Source of the DNA: Palleronia sp. THAF1 | GTDB taxonomy: Bacteria > Pseudomonadota > Alphaproteobacteria > Rhodobacterales > Rhodobacteraceae | Assembly: GCF_009363795.1 (NCBI RefSeq) | Contig: NZ_CP045420.1 | Coordinates: forward strand, 1,655,001-1,719,000 | DNA length: 64,000 bases | Direction of reading: 5' to 3' | Part shown: one piece after another, positions 51,287 to 59,449 of the stretch | Layout: every line of letters begins with the position of its first letter | How positions within the stretch are numbered: the first letter of the stretch is position 1 | Translations under genes and position numbers: made by a program | The notes under the pieces: generated by a model | What the model was told of the DNA's origin: nothing | Database searches by the model: none | Seen by the model: the letters and a program-made list of their open reading frames with translations, nothing else

Positions 51287-52249
51287 ATGCTCCGTTCGTT
51301 AACCCTCGCCGTGCTGTCTTTGTCGGCGGCTGCCGCCGTTGCGCAGGACTATCCCCTGACCGTGGAACACGCCTTCGGTCAGACGACTTTGGACGCACGT
51401 CCAGAACGCATCGCCAGCGTCGGCTGGGCGAACCATGAGGTTCCCCTTGCCCTTGGTGTCGTTCCCGTCGGGTTCGCGATGGCCAACTGGGGGGACGACG
51501 ATGGCGATGGGTTGCTGCCGTGGGTCACCGCGCGACTGGACGAACTGGATGCCGAGACGCCCGTCTTGTTCGATGAAGGAGACGGCGTGGACTTCGAAGC
51601 CGTTGCCGCGACCGACCCGGACGTGATCCTTGCCGCTTATTCCGGCATCTCACGGACCGACTACGAGACGCTTAGTCAGATCGCGCCGGTGATCGCCTAC
51701 CCAGAGGCCGCCTGGACCACCACCTGGCGCGAGATGATCCGCCAGAACGCTTTGGGGATCGGCATGGCCGAGGAGGGAGACCAGTTGATCGAGACGCTGG
51801 AGGCGCGGATCGACGACGCGGTCGCCGAGCACCCGGAGCTGAAGGGTGAGACCGGGATGTTTGTCACGCATCTGGATCCACGCGACCTGAGCACGATTGG
51901 TTTCTACGCGTCTGCCGATCAACGCGTCCAGTTTCTGCAGGACCTTGGCATGGCGATCCCGCAAGCCGTGCGGACGGCCAGCGAGGCCGGACACTATTCG
52001 GGTCGGATCAGCGCAGAGCGAGTGGACCTGTTCGACGACGTGGATGTGGTCGTGACCTACGGCGACCGCGCCCGTCTGGACGAGATGAAGGAAAATCCGC
52101 TGATCGCGCAATTCCCGGCGATTGCCCGCGATGCCGTCGTCCTTCTGGGCAACGACTCCATCGGCACGGCAGCGAACCCCACGCCCCTGTCGCTGGGTTA
52201 TGTGTTGGACGACTACCTGCAGATGCTTTCGACAGCGGCAGCGAAGTAG
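51287..52249 (+). CDS. Iron-siderophore ABC transporter substrate-binding protein
   Basis: A 320-residue periplasmic binding protein of the FecB/FhuD type. The signal peptide is LRSLTLAVLSLSAAAAVAQ. TVEHAFGQTTLDARPERIASVGW, FEAVAATDPDVILAAYSGIS and the end PTPLSLGYVLDDYLQML are standard for class III binding proteins. The start ATG 51287 is preferred over a TTG twelve bases upstream. It captures the ferric siderophore after passage through the receptor at 55179 and delivers it to the permeases that follow. Confidence 0.93.
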   Translation: MLRSLTLAVLSLSAAAAVAQDYPLTVEHAFGQTTLDARPERIASVGWANHEVPLALGVVPVGFAMANWGDDDGDGLLPWVTARLDELDAETPVLFDEGDGVDFEAVAATDPDVILAAYSGISRTDYETLSQIAPVIAYPEAAWTTTWREMIRQNALGIGMAEEGDQLIETLEARIDDAVAEHPELKGETGMFVTHLDPRDLSTIGFYASADQRVQFLQDLGMAIPQAVRTASEAGHYSGRISAERVDLFDDVDVVVTYGDRARLDEMKENPLIAQFPAIARDAVVLLGNDSIGTAANPTPLSLGYVLDDYLQMLSTAAAK

Positions 52250-52253
52250 CAGG

Positions 52254-53255
52254 ATGCCGTTGGACCTGTCGCATCCCGCGGTGAAGGCCTTCGCCGCGCT
52301 GGCGTTGATCAGTGCTGCCGCGTTTCTGTCCGTCGGCATCGGGACGCGTTCCGTGCCGTGGTCCGAGATCCGGGCTGCCTTAGCCGGTCAGACAGATACG
52401 ATCGGCACGGCTGCGGTTTCCGTCCGGCTGCCGCGCACGGCGCTGGCGCTGCTTGCCGGTGGTGCGCTTGGAGTCTCGGGGGCGATCATGCAGGGGATCA
52501 CGCGCAACCCGCTTGCCGATCCCGGCATTCTTGGCGTGAACGCAGGCGCGGCGCTGTTCGTCGTGATTGGGATCGCGTGGTTCGGAATTTCGGGCGCGAT
52601 CAGCTATTTATGGCTTGGCGTCGCCGGGGCAGGCTGCGCGGCGATCTTTGTCTACGTCATCGGCTCACTGGGCCGGGACGGTGCCACGCCACTCAAGCTG
52701 ACGCTGGCCGGCACGGCGACCTCTATCGCCGCTTCGGCCTTTATCGTGGCGGTCGTCCTGCCGCGAAACGACATTGCGGGGAATGTACAGGCGTGGTCGA
52801 TCGGTGGTGTCGGCGGCGCGCGGTTCGACACCTTGGCGCCTGCCTTACCCTTTTTTCTTGCAGGGATGGCGTTCAGTGCCGCTTCAGCACGGGTCCTGAA
52901 CGCACTGGCGCTGGGTGACGAGTTGGCCGTGGGGCTTGGTCAGAACGTGGCGCTTGGCCGACTGTTGGCGGCTGCCGGTGCAATCCTGCTCTGCGGAGCG
53001 GCCACGGCCCTGTGCGGACCCATCGGGTTCGTCGGCCTGATCGTGCCGCACCTGTGCCGGATGCTTGGCTCTATAGACTACCGGACGCTGATCCCCGCGT
53101 CCGCCATTGGCGGAGCGGTTTTGCTGGCCCTGTCGGACGTTCTTGGCCGGATCGTTGCGCGCCCGAACGAGTTGGACGTGGGCGTCGTCACTGCCTTCGT
53201 CGGCGCACCGTTCTTCATCTGGACCGTGCGGCGGCAAAGAATGCGCGGGCTGTGA
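52254..53255 (+). CDS. FecCD-family siderophore ABC permease, first subunit
   Basis: A 333-residue permease with about ten helices. VRLPRTALALLAGGALGVSGAIMQGITRNPLADPGILGVNAGAA, seen here in parts as RLPRTALALLAGGAL and MQGITRNPLADPGILGV, is the FecCD signature, as is CGPIGFVGLIVPHLCRMLGS, which contacts the ATPase. The ATG lies four bases after the binding-protein stop and its own stop overlaps the next start (TGATG). Confidence 0.94.
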   Translation: MPLDLSHPAVKAFAALALISAAAFLSVGIGTRSVPWSEIRAALAGQTDTIGTAAVSVRLPRTALALLAGGALGVSGAIMQGITRNPLADPGILGVNAGAALFVVIGIAWFGISGAISYLWLGVAGAGCAAIFVYVIGSLGRDGATPLKLTLAGTATSIAASAFIVAVVLPRNDIAGNVQAWSIGGVGGARFDTLAPALPFFLAGMAFSAASARVLNALALGDELAVGLGQNVALGRLLAAAGAILLCGAATALCGPIGFVGLIVPHLCRMLGSIDYRTLIPASAIGGAVLLALSDVLGRIVARPNELDVGVVTAFVGAPFFIWTVRRQRMRGL

Positions 53256-54268
53256 TGGGGGTCGTTCGCCAAGTGATGAGGCAGCGCATCAGCGCGCGAC
53301 CCATGCTTCTTGGGCTTGTCATTGGCGCGCTCGGGCTGTTCTGCCTGACGCTGGTTTGCGGCCGAACCTGCGCCCCGATCTCGGAGGTCGTGGCAGTCCT
53401 TGCGGGTCGGAACGTTCCCGGCACGAGCTTTCTGGTTCAGGATCTGCGGTTGCCGCGTGCCCTTCTGTCGGCGGTGGTGGGATGCAGCTTTGGCCTTGGT
53501 GGCGCTTCGTTCCAGATCATGCTGCGCAATCCGCTGGCCAGCCCCGACATCATCGGCATCAGCGCCGGTGCCGGGGCGGCGGCTGTTTTTTCTATCGTGG
53601 TGCTGGGTCTGGCAGGTGCCACAGTATCGGTCGTGGCCGTGGTTTCGGGCCTGGGTGTCGCCGCAGCGATCTGGGGTCTGTCGTCAGGTAAAAGCGCCGC
53701 GGGGGCCCGACTGATCCTGGTAGGCATCGGTATTTCGGCCATGCTGGGCAGTGTGACGTCCTACCTGCTTCTGGACGCCCAGGCCTGGGACAGAGCCGAG
53801 GCGATGCGGTGGTTGACCGGAAGCGTGAACGGCGCCCGTCTGTCGCAGGTCTGGCCGGTTGCCGCGGCGCTTGCGGTGTTCGGCGGCATGCTGGCCTGCA
53901 CGGCGCGGGACCTCGACATCCTGCGGCTGGGCGACGACACGGCGCGCGGGCTTGGCGTGCATCCTGATCTCACGCGTCTCAGGGTGACGGTCGCCGCCGT
54001 GGGCCTTGTGTCCTTTGCAACCGGTGCCGCCGGTCCAGTCGCCTTCGTCGCTTTCCTTGCGGGACCGATCGCCGCGCGTCTGACCGGTGGCAAGTTGGTG
54101 CTGCCCGCCGCGGCAGCGATGGGCGCGATCCTTGTTCTGGGCGGCGATTATGCGGGGCAGGTCTTGCTGCCGACGCGGCTGCCGGTCGGCGTCGTTACCG
54201 GCGGCTTGGGCGCACCATTCCTGATCTACCTGATTGTCCGCTCCAACCGCGCAGAAGGAACCCCATGA
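53255..54268 (+). CDS. FecCD-family siderophore ABC permease, second subunit
   Basis: A 337-residue membrane permease. LRLPRALLSAVVGCSFGLGGASFQ and LRNPLASPDIIGISAGAGAAA are the family marks; AAGPVAFVAFLAGPIAARL is the coupling loop, slightly diverged from the usual GxIxFVGLxxPH. ATG 53255 overlaps the stop of the first permease. Both permeases form the heterodimeric channel for the ferric siderophore. Confidence 0.93.
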   Translation: MGVVRQVMRQRISARPMLLGLVIGALGLFCLTLVCGRTCAPISEVVAVLAGRNVPGTSFLVQDLRLPRALLSAVVGCSFGLGGASFQIMLRNPLASPDIIGISAGAGAAAVFSIVVLGLAGATVSVVAVVSGLGVAAAIWGLSSGKSAAGARLILVGIGISAMLGSVTSYLLLDAQAWDRAEAMRWLTGSVNGARLSQVWPVAAALAVFGGMLACTARDLDILRLGDDTARGLGVHPDLTRLRVTVAAVGLVSFATGAAGPVAFVAFLAGPIAARLTGGKLVLPAAAAMGAILVLGGDYAGQVLLPTRLPVGVVTGGLGAPFLIYLIVRSNRAEGTP

Positions 54269-55095
54269 CACACGGGCCCAGTCTTAAAGCCGTGGACCTG
54301 TCCGCCGGATACGATCACCGTCGCATCCTGAACGGCGTGTCGCTGTCTCTGATGCCGGGACGGATCACCGCTATCGTCGGTGGCAACGCTTCGGGCAAAT
54401 CGACCCTCTTGCGGACGCTGGCCCGTATTCTGGCACCAAAGGCCGGTCAGGTTCTTCTGGATGGCAAGCCGATCCACGCCCTACGCTCCCGCGATGTCGC
54501 AAAAACGGTCGGCCTGCTTCCGCAATCACCCATCGCGCCAGAGGGCATCACGGTGCAGGATCTTGTCTCTCGGGGCCGTCATCCGCATCAGGGGCTGTTT
54601 TCCACTTGGAGCGCACGGGACGAGACCGCCGTCACCGATGCCCTGGGCGCGACCGGCATGATCGACCTGCAAGAGCGTGAGATCGACACGCTCTCCGGCG
54701 GACAGCGTCAACGCGCGTGGATCGCGATGGCGCTGGCACAGGAAACCGGGATGCTTCTGCTGGACGAGCCGACAACCTTTCTCGACGTGGCGCATCAGAT
54801 CGACGTGCTGGACATCCTTGTCGACCTTAACCGGTCGCGCGGCACGACGATCGTCATGGTCCTGCACGATCTGAATCTGGCGGCGCGCTACTCCGACCGG
54901 CTTATCGCCGTTTCCGGTGGCGGCATCCATGCGGACGGGATGCCCGGGGAAGTTCTGACAGAGGCCAACGTCCGCGCGATCTTCGGCCTTGAAAATCGTA
55001 TCGTCACCGACCCCGTTTCCGGATCCCCCACGATGATCCCGATCGGTCGTCACGGGTGCAATCGTGTCGGATATGCGACGCCGGAAGATTCCTGA
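54265..55095 (+). CDS. Siderophore ABC transporter ATP-binding protein (FecE/FhuC-like)
   Basis: A 276-residue ATPase. Walker A is GGNASGKSTLL, the signature is LSGGQRQRAWIAMALAQ, Walker B is MLLLDEPTTFLD and the switch His is in VMVLHDLNLAARYSDR. The start overlaps the second permease by four bases. It powers ferric-siderophore import. The C-terminal tail after IFGLENRIV is typical for the FecE/FhuC group. Confidence 0.95.
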   Translation: MTHGPSLKAVDLSAGYDHRRILNGVSLSLMPGRITAIVGGNASGKSTLLRTLARILAPKAGQVLLDGKPIHALRSRDVAKTVGLLPQSPIAPEGITVQDLVSRGRHPHQGLFSTWSARDETAVTDALGATGMIDLQEREIDTLSGGQRQRAWIAMALAQETGMLLLDEPTTFLDVAHQIDVLDILVDLNRSRGTTIVMVLHDLNLAARYSDRLIAVSGGGIHADGMPGEVLTEANVRAIFGLENRIVTDPVSGSPTMIPIGRHGCNRVGYATPEDS

Positions 55096-55143
55096 CATTT
55101 TCTGTCGGAATAGACTCGCCACCGCTTCGAAGGGCGCGTAACT

Positions 55144-55165
55144 AATACCCGACAACAATAGTCGG
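55144..55165. promoter_or_regulatory. Shared operator-like element before the receptor gene
   Basis: AATACCC at 55144-55150 and AATAGTCGG at 55157-55165 repeat with a 13-base period, as at 50102-50123. An overlapping inverted pair CCGAC/GTCGG (55149-55165) is also present. It lies 14 bases before the receptor start, within the presumed promoter. Confidence 0.5.
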
Positions 55166-55178
55166 ATAAGGCGCCGCC

Positions 55179-57245
55179 ATGAAATACCCCAGCACTTCCA
55201 CACGCTCAGCCATCGCCGCACTGCTCTGCTGCACATCCCTGGTTCCGGGCCAGACTGCCGCTCAGGACGCGGTTCAGTTGCCCGATATCATCTTGGACTC
55301 CGGCGCGGTCGCGGATGACCAGACCATCGTTGCCGAGGCCATCAGTGCAGGTGGTAAACTGACAGGCGATATTCTGGACATCCCCGCCAGCGTTTCCGTC
55401 GTCACCAGCGCAGAGATCGAGCGGCGCAACGCGAAAGACATCGAAGAGGTGCTGAACTACACCGCCGGTGTGGTCACGAACTCTTACGGGGCGGACGACC
55501 GGTTCGACTACTTTTCGATCCGGGGCTTCAACGCCTACACCTACCGTGACGGGCTGACGCTGGGCGAAAACTTCGGTGGCATCCGCGAGGAGCCCTTCGC
55601 CTTCGAGCGGGTCGAGGTCTTCAAAGGCGCGAACTCTGCCGTGTTCGGCGTTTCCGACCCAGGCGGATCCGTCAACTACGTCACCAAGACACCGCGCGGC
55701 GCGCGTTTCGGATCGGCCTACGGCACGATCGGCAGCTTCGACACGAAGGAAGTCGGTCTGGATTTCGGTGACGTGCTGAACGCGGATGGCAGCCTGTCCT
55801 ACCGCTTCACCGGGTTGGTGCGCGATGGAGAACGCGAATACCCGTTCTCTCGGAACGACGAGGTTTTCGTCATGGGTGGCCTGTCGTGGCAACCGACCGA
55901 GCGGACAGAGCTGACCTTCGTTCTGGATCACTTGGACCGCGACGACGTTCCTGGCAGCGGTGGCTTTCCCATTGGCTACGACTTTGATCGGTCGGACACC
56001 TTCTTCGGCGAGCCAGACTTCAATTTCCGCGGCACCGAGCGGACGACTGCAACTCTGATCGGGCGGCATGATTTCGGCAACGGCCTGAGCTTTGGCGGCA
56101 CGGCGCGCTTCAGCGACGGCAATGACGATTTCGGCTACGCCTATGTGTCAGGACAAACGGCGACCGACGCCAACCGTAGCTTTTTCGCAAGCGACAGCGC
56201 AGAAAAGGTGGCCATCGCAGATGTGCATCTGGCCTATGACCCACAATTCGGCTCTTTCGCCAGCAGCACCCTTCTGGGGTTCGAAGCATCGCGGTCGGAG
56301 TCCTCGAACAAGCGTTACTTCGGCCCGGCGCCCTCCGTTTCTATCGACGATCCCGTCTATACAGGTGCGCCTTCCAGCGTTCCGCTGTTCGCGGACGGCG
56401 AAACCGAAGTCAGCGGCCGTGCGGTATACCTGCAGGAAACCCTGGACTGGAACGACCGGGTGATCGCATCTTTCGGGGTGCGCCAAGACTGGATCGACAT
56501 CACCGAGCGGGACCTTCTGGCCGGATCGAGCGCCACGAACGACATCAGCGCAACCACGGGCCGCTTTGGCCTGACCTACAAGGCGACGACCGATCTGTCG
56601 CTATTCGCCAGCTACGCGCAGTCGGTCGTTCCGGCAGGAACCGGCGTCGAACCGGAGAACGGCGAACAGTTCGAAATCGGGGCAAAGTGGCGACCGCTTG
56701 GCGGTGGGACCTTGCTGTCGGCCGCGGCCTACGATCTGTCGAAGACCAATATCACGCGAACCAATCCGGTGACGAACCTGCCCGAACCCATCGGAGAGAT
56801 CCGCGTACGCGGTATCGATCTGGAAGCGAAGGCCGAACTCGGGGCGTTCGATCTAACAGCCTCGTACAGCTACATTGACCCCGAAATCACCGAAAACGGC
56901 ACCGCCGGAAACGAGGGCAATCAACCCGCCCGTGTGCCAAACCATATCGGGTCGATCTGGGCGAACTATACACTGGAAGGCGATGGCGCACGCGGTGATA
57001 TGACCTTCGGTCTGGGCGCGCGCTACAGCGGCAGCTACTTCTTCGATGACGCGAATGTCGCCGGCGAATCCGATAGCTACGTGGCGATCGACGCAGCCTA
57101 TACCTACGCCCTGTCGGACAACACGGAACTGGCGATCAACGCGACGAACCTCTTCGACGAAAAGCACGTGGCGTTCGGTGGCTTCTATGCAGATTTCTAC
57201 AGCCCGGGCCGCGAGGTTCAGGCCACGATCCGCCGTAGCTGGTAG
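55179..57245 (+). CDS. TonB-dependent siderophore receptor
   Basis: A 688-residue outer-membrane receptor of the FhuA/FpvA type. It has a signal peptide ending at QTAAQDA and then a plug domain: IPASVSVVTSAEIERRNAKDIEEVL, YFSIRGFNAYTYRDGL and RVEVFKGANSAVFGVSDPGGSVNYVTK. A 22-strand barrel follows, ending in aromatic RRSW. It would bind the ferric siderophore and use TonB energy. The ATG at 55179 has AAGG nine bases upstream. A separate promoter is likely because 83 bp separate it from the ATPase gene and the shared 13-nt-period element lies in between. The ligand is unknown. Confidence 0.95.
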   Translation: MKYPSTSTRSAIAALLCCTSLVPGQTAAQDAVQLPDIILDSGAVADDQTIVAEAISAGGKLTGDILDIPASVSVVTSAEIERRNAKDIEEVLNYTAGVVTNSYGADDRFDYFSIRGFNAYTYRDGLTLGENFGGIREEPFAFERVEVFKGANSAVFGVSDPGGSVNYVTKTPRGARFGSAYGTIGSFDTKEVGLDFGDVLNADGSLSYRFTGLVRDGEREYPFSRNDEVFVMGGLSWQPTERTELTFVLDHLDRDDVPGSGGFPIGYDFDRSDTFFGEPDFNFRGTERTTATLIGRHDFGNGLSFGGTARFSDGNDDFGYAYVSGQTATDANRSFFASDSAEKVAIADVHLAYDPQFGSFASSTLLGFEASRSESSNKRYFGPAPSVSIDDPVYTGAPSSVPLFADGETEVSGRAVYLQETLDWNDRVIASFGVRQDWIDITERDLLAGSSATNDISATTGRFGLTYKATTDLSLFASYAQSVVPAGTGVEPENGEQFEIGAKWRPLGGGTLLSAAAYDLSKTNITRTNPVTNLPEPIGEIRVRGIDLEAKAELGAFDLTASYSYIDPEITENGTAGNEGNQPARVPNHIGSIWANYTLEGDGARGDMTFGLGARYSGSYFFDDANVAGESDSYVAIDAAYTYALSDNTELAINATNLFDEKHVAFGGFYADFYSPGREVQATIRRSW

Positions 57246-57255
57246 CTAGGTGAAG

Positions 57256-57278
57256 CGGCGGCACTCTCATGGCCGCCG
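57256..57278 (+). terminator. Putative terminator after the siderophore receptor
   Basis: CGGCGGC (57256-57262), a nine-base loop and GCCGCCG (57272-57278) form a strong stem ten bases after the stop, followed by TTCCC. The T-run is short, so this may be a factor-assisted terminator. Confidence 0.55.
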
Positions 57279-57405
57279 TTCCCACAGATTGCCTGTGGGC
57301 CAAGCCATTGGTTCGCATTTGCCCCGCGCTCCGACTACAAATGTTGATCCGCTCCAACCAACTGACTGAAGGTCGGCTTTCTTACGACGGAACGGCTGTT
57401 CCGAC

Positions 57406-57432
57406 GCTGCAGCGAATGTCCGCATTCCGCCC
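57406..57432 (+). repeat. Dispersed 27-nt intergenic repeat, copy 2
   Basis: Matches the reverse complement of 5369-5395 at 26 of 27 positions. It lies in the gap between the siderophore locus and the ribbon-helix-helix gene. Confidence 0.6.
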
Positions 57433-57494
57433 CTCGTGTCATTTTCGGCAGCGCAGCACCGAGGCCTTGAGCACGGAACCCGCCGTCGGAGGTC

Positions 57495-57671
57495 TCATCC
57501 CTGCACTTCTCGCGCCTCCAACCACTCCGCGATGATCCGTCTCAACATCTCAGGCCGGGTCGGGATGTCGTCTTCTTCCTTACGCGCTTCATCCAGGACC
57601 GCGATCGTCTCCACAGGCAAGCGTAGAGTGATCGGTTGAGTGTCTTTCGACGGTCTGCCCATTTTTTTCAT
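57495..57671 (-). CDS. Ribbon-helix-helix (CopG-like) repressor, 58 aa
   Basis: A 58-residue protein. GRPSKDTQPITLRLPVETIAVLDEARKEE, in parts TQPITLRLPVETIAVL, has the short beta strand (ITLRLP) and the helix-turn-helix of RHH DNA-binding proteins; the second helix is RPEMLRRIIAEWLEAR. ATG 57669-57671 is preceded by AAGGAG eight bases upstream. The promoter contains a 24-bp palindrome (57683-57706), a natural autorepression site. It is divergent from the module at 57780 and likely controls both directions. Confidence 0.85.
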   Translation of the reverse strand: MKKMGRPSKDTQPITLRLPVETIAVLDEARKEEDDIPTRPEMLRRIIAEWLEAREVQG

Positions 57672-57682
57672 AATTCGCTCCT

Positions 57683-57706
57683 TGACATTACGGAGTCATA
57701 ATGTCA
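57683..57706. promoter_or_regulatory. Perfect 24-bp palindromic operator of the RHH gene
   Basis: TGACATTA (57683-57690), CGGAGTCA, TAATGTCA (57699-57706): eight-base arms, exactly inverted, with an eight-base centre. It lies next to the RHH ribosome site and between the two divergent genes, so binding would block the RHH promoter and probably that of the 57780 operon. Confidence 0.65.
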
Positions 57707-57779
57707 TATCGGACGTACAGACGCAAGAGTTGCAGCTCTCGCGCCTGCACTGACCACAAAGATCTATGAGGAGATCATC

Positions 57780-58274
57780 ATGGCTACCTTTCCCTCTACC
57801 ACCCGCAGCGTGTCCGACGGAAGCGGCGATCGGGCGTTCTTTGCGGATGCCGAAGCCTTCGACAGTGTGCTCGACGTGCTGCATGCCGCGATCGATGCCG
57901 AGGCGCTCGTTGGGCCTAATCCGTTCGATCCCGCGGTATCGGACCTTGCGGGCGCGGCGTCAGATGCCTGGAGCGCCTGCGAAGACGGCGCGAGCCGATT
58001 CCTGTCTCGCCCGGGTCTTCATGCCGACCACGTCATGGCGGCGGAGCATGTGCTCGATGTCCTGCGCAGCGAGGTGACGGCTTTCGTGGTTCCGGCCGCC
58101 ATTCAGCGGGCGGCGCTGCGGCACGGACGTCAGCGGAACATCCGGTCCGTCGTCCTGTCCCGGCAGTTGAGCCATGCCGGCTCGGCGCTGCTTCTGATCA
58201 TCGACGACGCTCGGCGGGCGGAGGACGTAGATTCGGCAATTGGCGACGAGGAGGATCTGCCGCCCGCGGCCTGA
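57780..58274 (+). CDS. Unknown 164-aa protein, first gene of the RHH-controlled module
   Basis: I do not recognise this family. The ATG at 57780 has AGGAG seven bases upstream. The sequence is helical and acidic in its first 90 residues, with FADAEAFDSVLDVLHAAIDAEALVG and AAEHVLDVLRSEVTAFVVP; the middle has a basic segment (RHGRQRNIRSVVLSRQL) and the end is acidic (DVDSAIGDEEDLPPAA). There is no signal peptide or catalytic motif. It heads a plus-strand module with a zinc-ribbon/GIY-YIG protein and an FtsH-like protease. A small helical partner protein is the simplest reading. Confidence 0.65.
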   Translation: MATFPSTTRSVSDGSGDRAFFADAEAFDSVLDVLHAAIDAEALVGPNPFDPAVSDLAGAASDAWSACEDGASRFLSRPGLHADHVMAAEHVLDVLRSEVTAFVVPAAIQRAALRHGRQRNIRSVVLSRQLSHAGSALLLIIDDARRAEDVDSAIGDEEDLPPAA

Positions 58275-58589
58275 TCCGTTCTTCCAGTCACCACGATATC
58301 CCGCCGGACCTGACCGAGGTCGGTCCGGCGCGGCGCCCCATGCTTCCCCCAGCCTACAAGGCCTACTCTTTTTTCCCTGCATCGAGGAGTTTCCAAATTC
58401 GCTCAGTTCAAGCATCTCACCTGCATCGTCGACGGCGTCACCGTCGGCATCTCCATCACCCCTATTCCTGACGGACTTCATGGGCTTGCCGCGAAGCACG
58501 GCTTCGACATCGTATCCCGAACGGCTGATAAGGACTGGCTGCTCATCAGATGCCGCCGCTGCGATCGGATCAGTCGCAAACGCTGGAAC

Positions 58590-59366
58590 GTGGTCCGCGA
58601 TCATCGGCCGGAATGTCATCACTGTATCTTGGACCGCCGGACCGCGGCGGCCCGGAAGATCGGCGTGGCGCTGATCGGCGCTGACCCGGACCACCGTCAT
58701 TACGGCCTCTTCCAGCTCCCTTGCGGCCATATCATCCGGCGTCAGTATCTCCGGGTCGAACGCGCGGCGGCCGGCAAGCATGCTCTCGGATGCGAGGCAT
58801 GCCGCGAGGCACGGTATGCGGAGGAAGCCGAAGTACAGGGCTGGACGCTCGAAGGGCCTGACACCGTCGGCCGCCCCGGCTATCGCAGCTATCGACATCG
58901 CTGCGGACATCTGCAGAACGTGTCTGTTGGCAACATGAAGCATGGAGATGTGGACTGTTCGGGATGTGGGCAAAGTTGGAGTTCGAAGCCGTCGTTCATC
59001 TATCTGTTCCACATCGACTTGCCGACCGGTCCGATCCTCAAACTCGGGTACAGCAGCAACCCGCGGCGGCGGCTGCGTCAGCAGCTCGGGATCGCGAAGA
59101 CCGTGTCCACACGGATCTTGCGGACCGTCGCGATGCCGACTGGGCACACGGCGCAGTGCGAAGAAAAGGCGATGCACAGCTACATGTCTCGGATGCATCC
59201 GGAGATGATCGTCCCGAAGACCGTCTACGGTGATGCGATCAACACCAGGACAGAGATCTATTCTCCTGCCGCCCAGGCGATCCTGAGCGCGCAGCTTGAC
59301 GACATCGCGGCGCGGGTCCCGGACCCGGACGATCCGGACGACGCACCCGACGACACCTCTGACTGA
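58590..59366 (+). CDS. Zinc-ribbon protein with a GIY-YIG nuclease-like domain
   Basis: At least 258 residues. Two Cys/His ribbons are visible, PCGHIIRRQYLRVERAAAGKHALGCEAC and RCGHLQNVSVGNMKHGDVDCSGC, shown as CGH with CEAC and CGH with CSGC. The C-terminal part resembles T5orf172/MUG113-type GIY-YIG domains: FIYLFHIDLPTGPILKLGYS and NPRRRLRQQL, then CEEKAMHSYM with the metal Glu and TEIYSP. Coding sequence continues upstream in the same frame to about 58383 with a third ribbon (CRRC and CHHC), but no ATG, GTG or TTG is found there; GTG 58590 is the first usable start. The true start is therefore uncertain. Confidence 0.7.
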   Translation: MVRDHRPECHHCILDRRTAAARKIGVALIGADPDHRHYGLFQLPCGHIIRRQYLRVERAAAGKHALGCEACREARYAEEAEVQGWTLEGPDTVGRPGYRSYRHRCGHLQNVSVGNMKHGDVDCSGCGQSWSSKPSFIYLFHIDLPTGPILKLGYSSNPRRRLRQQLGIAKTVSTRILRTVAMPTGHTAQCEEKAMHSYMSRMHPEMIVPKTVYGDAINTRTEIYSPAAQAILSAQLDDIAARVPDPDDPDDAPDDTSD

Positions 59367-59449
59367 CGGGCTCCAGCCCGGTCACTCACCTCTTTCCTCT
59401 TTGACAGACGCCGATCGGTCCCATGCCGGTCGGCTCTGGAGCTCTTGCC

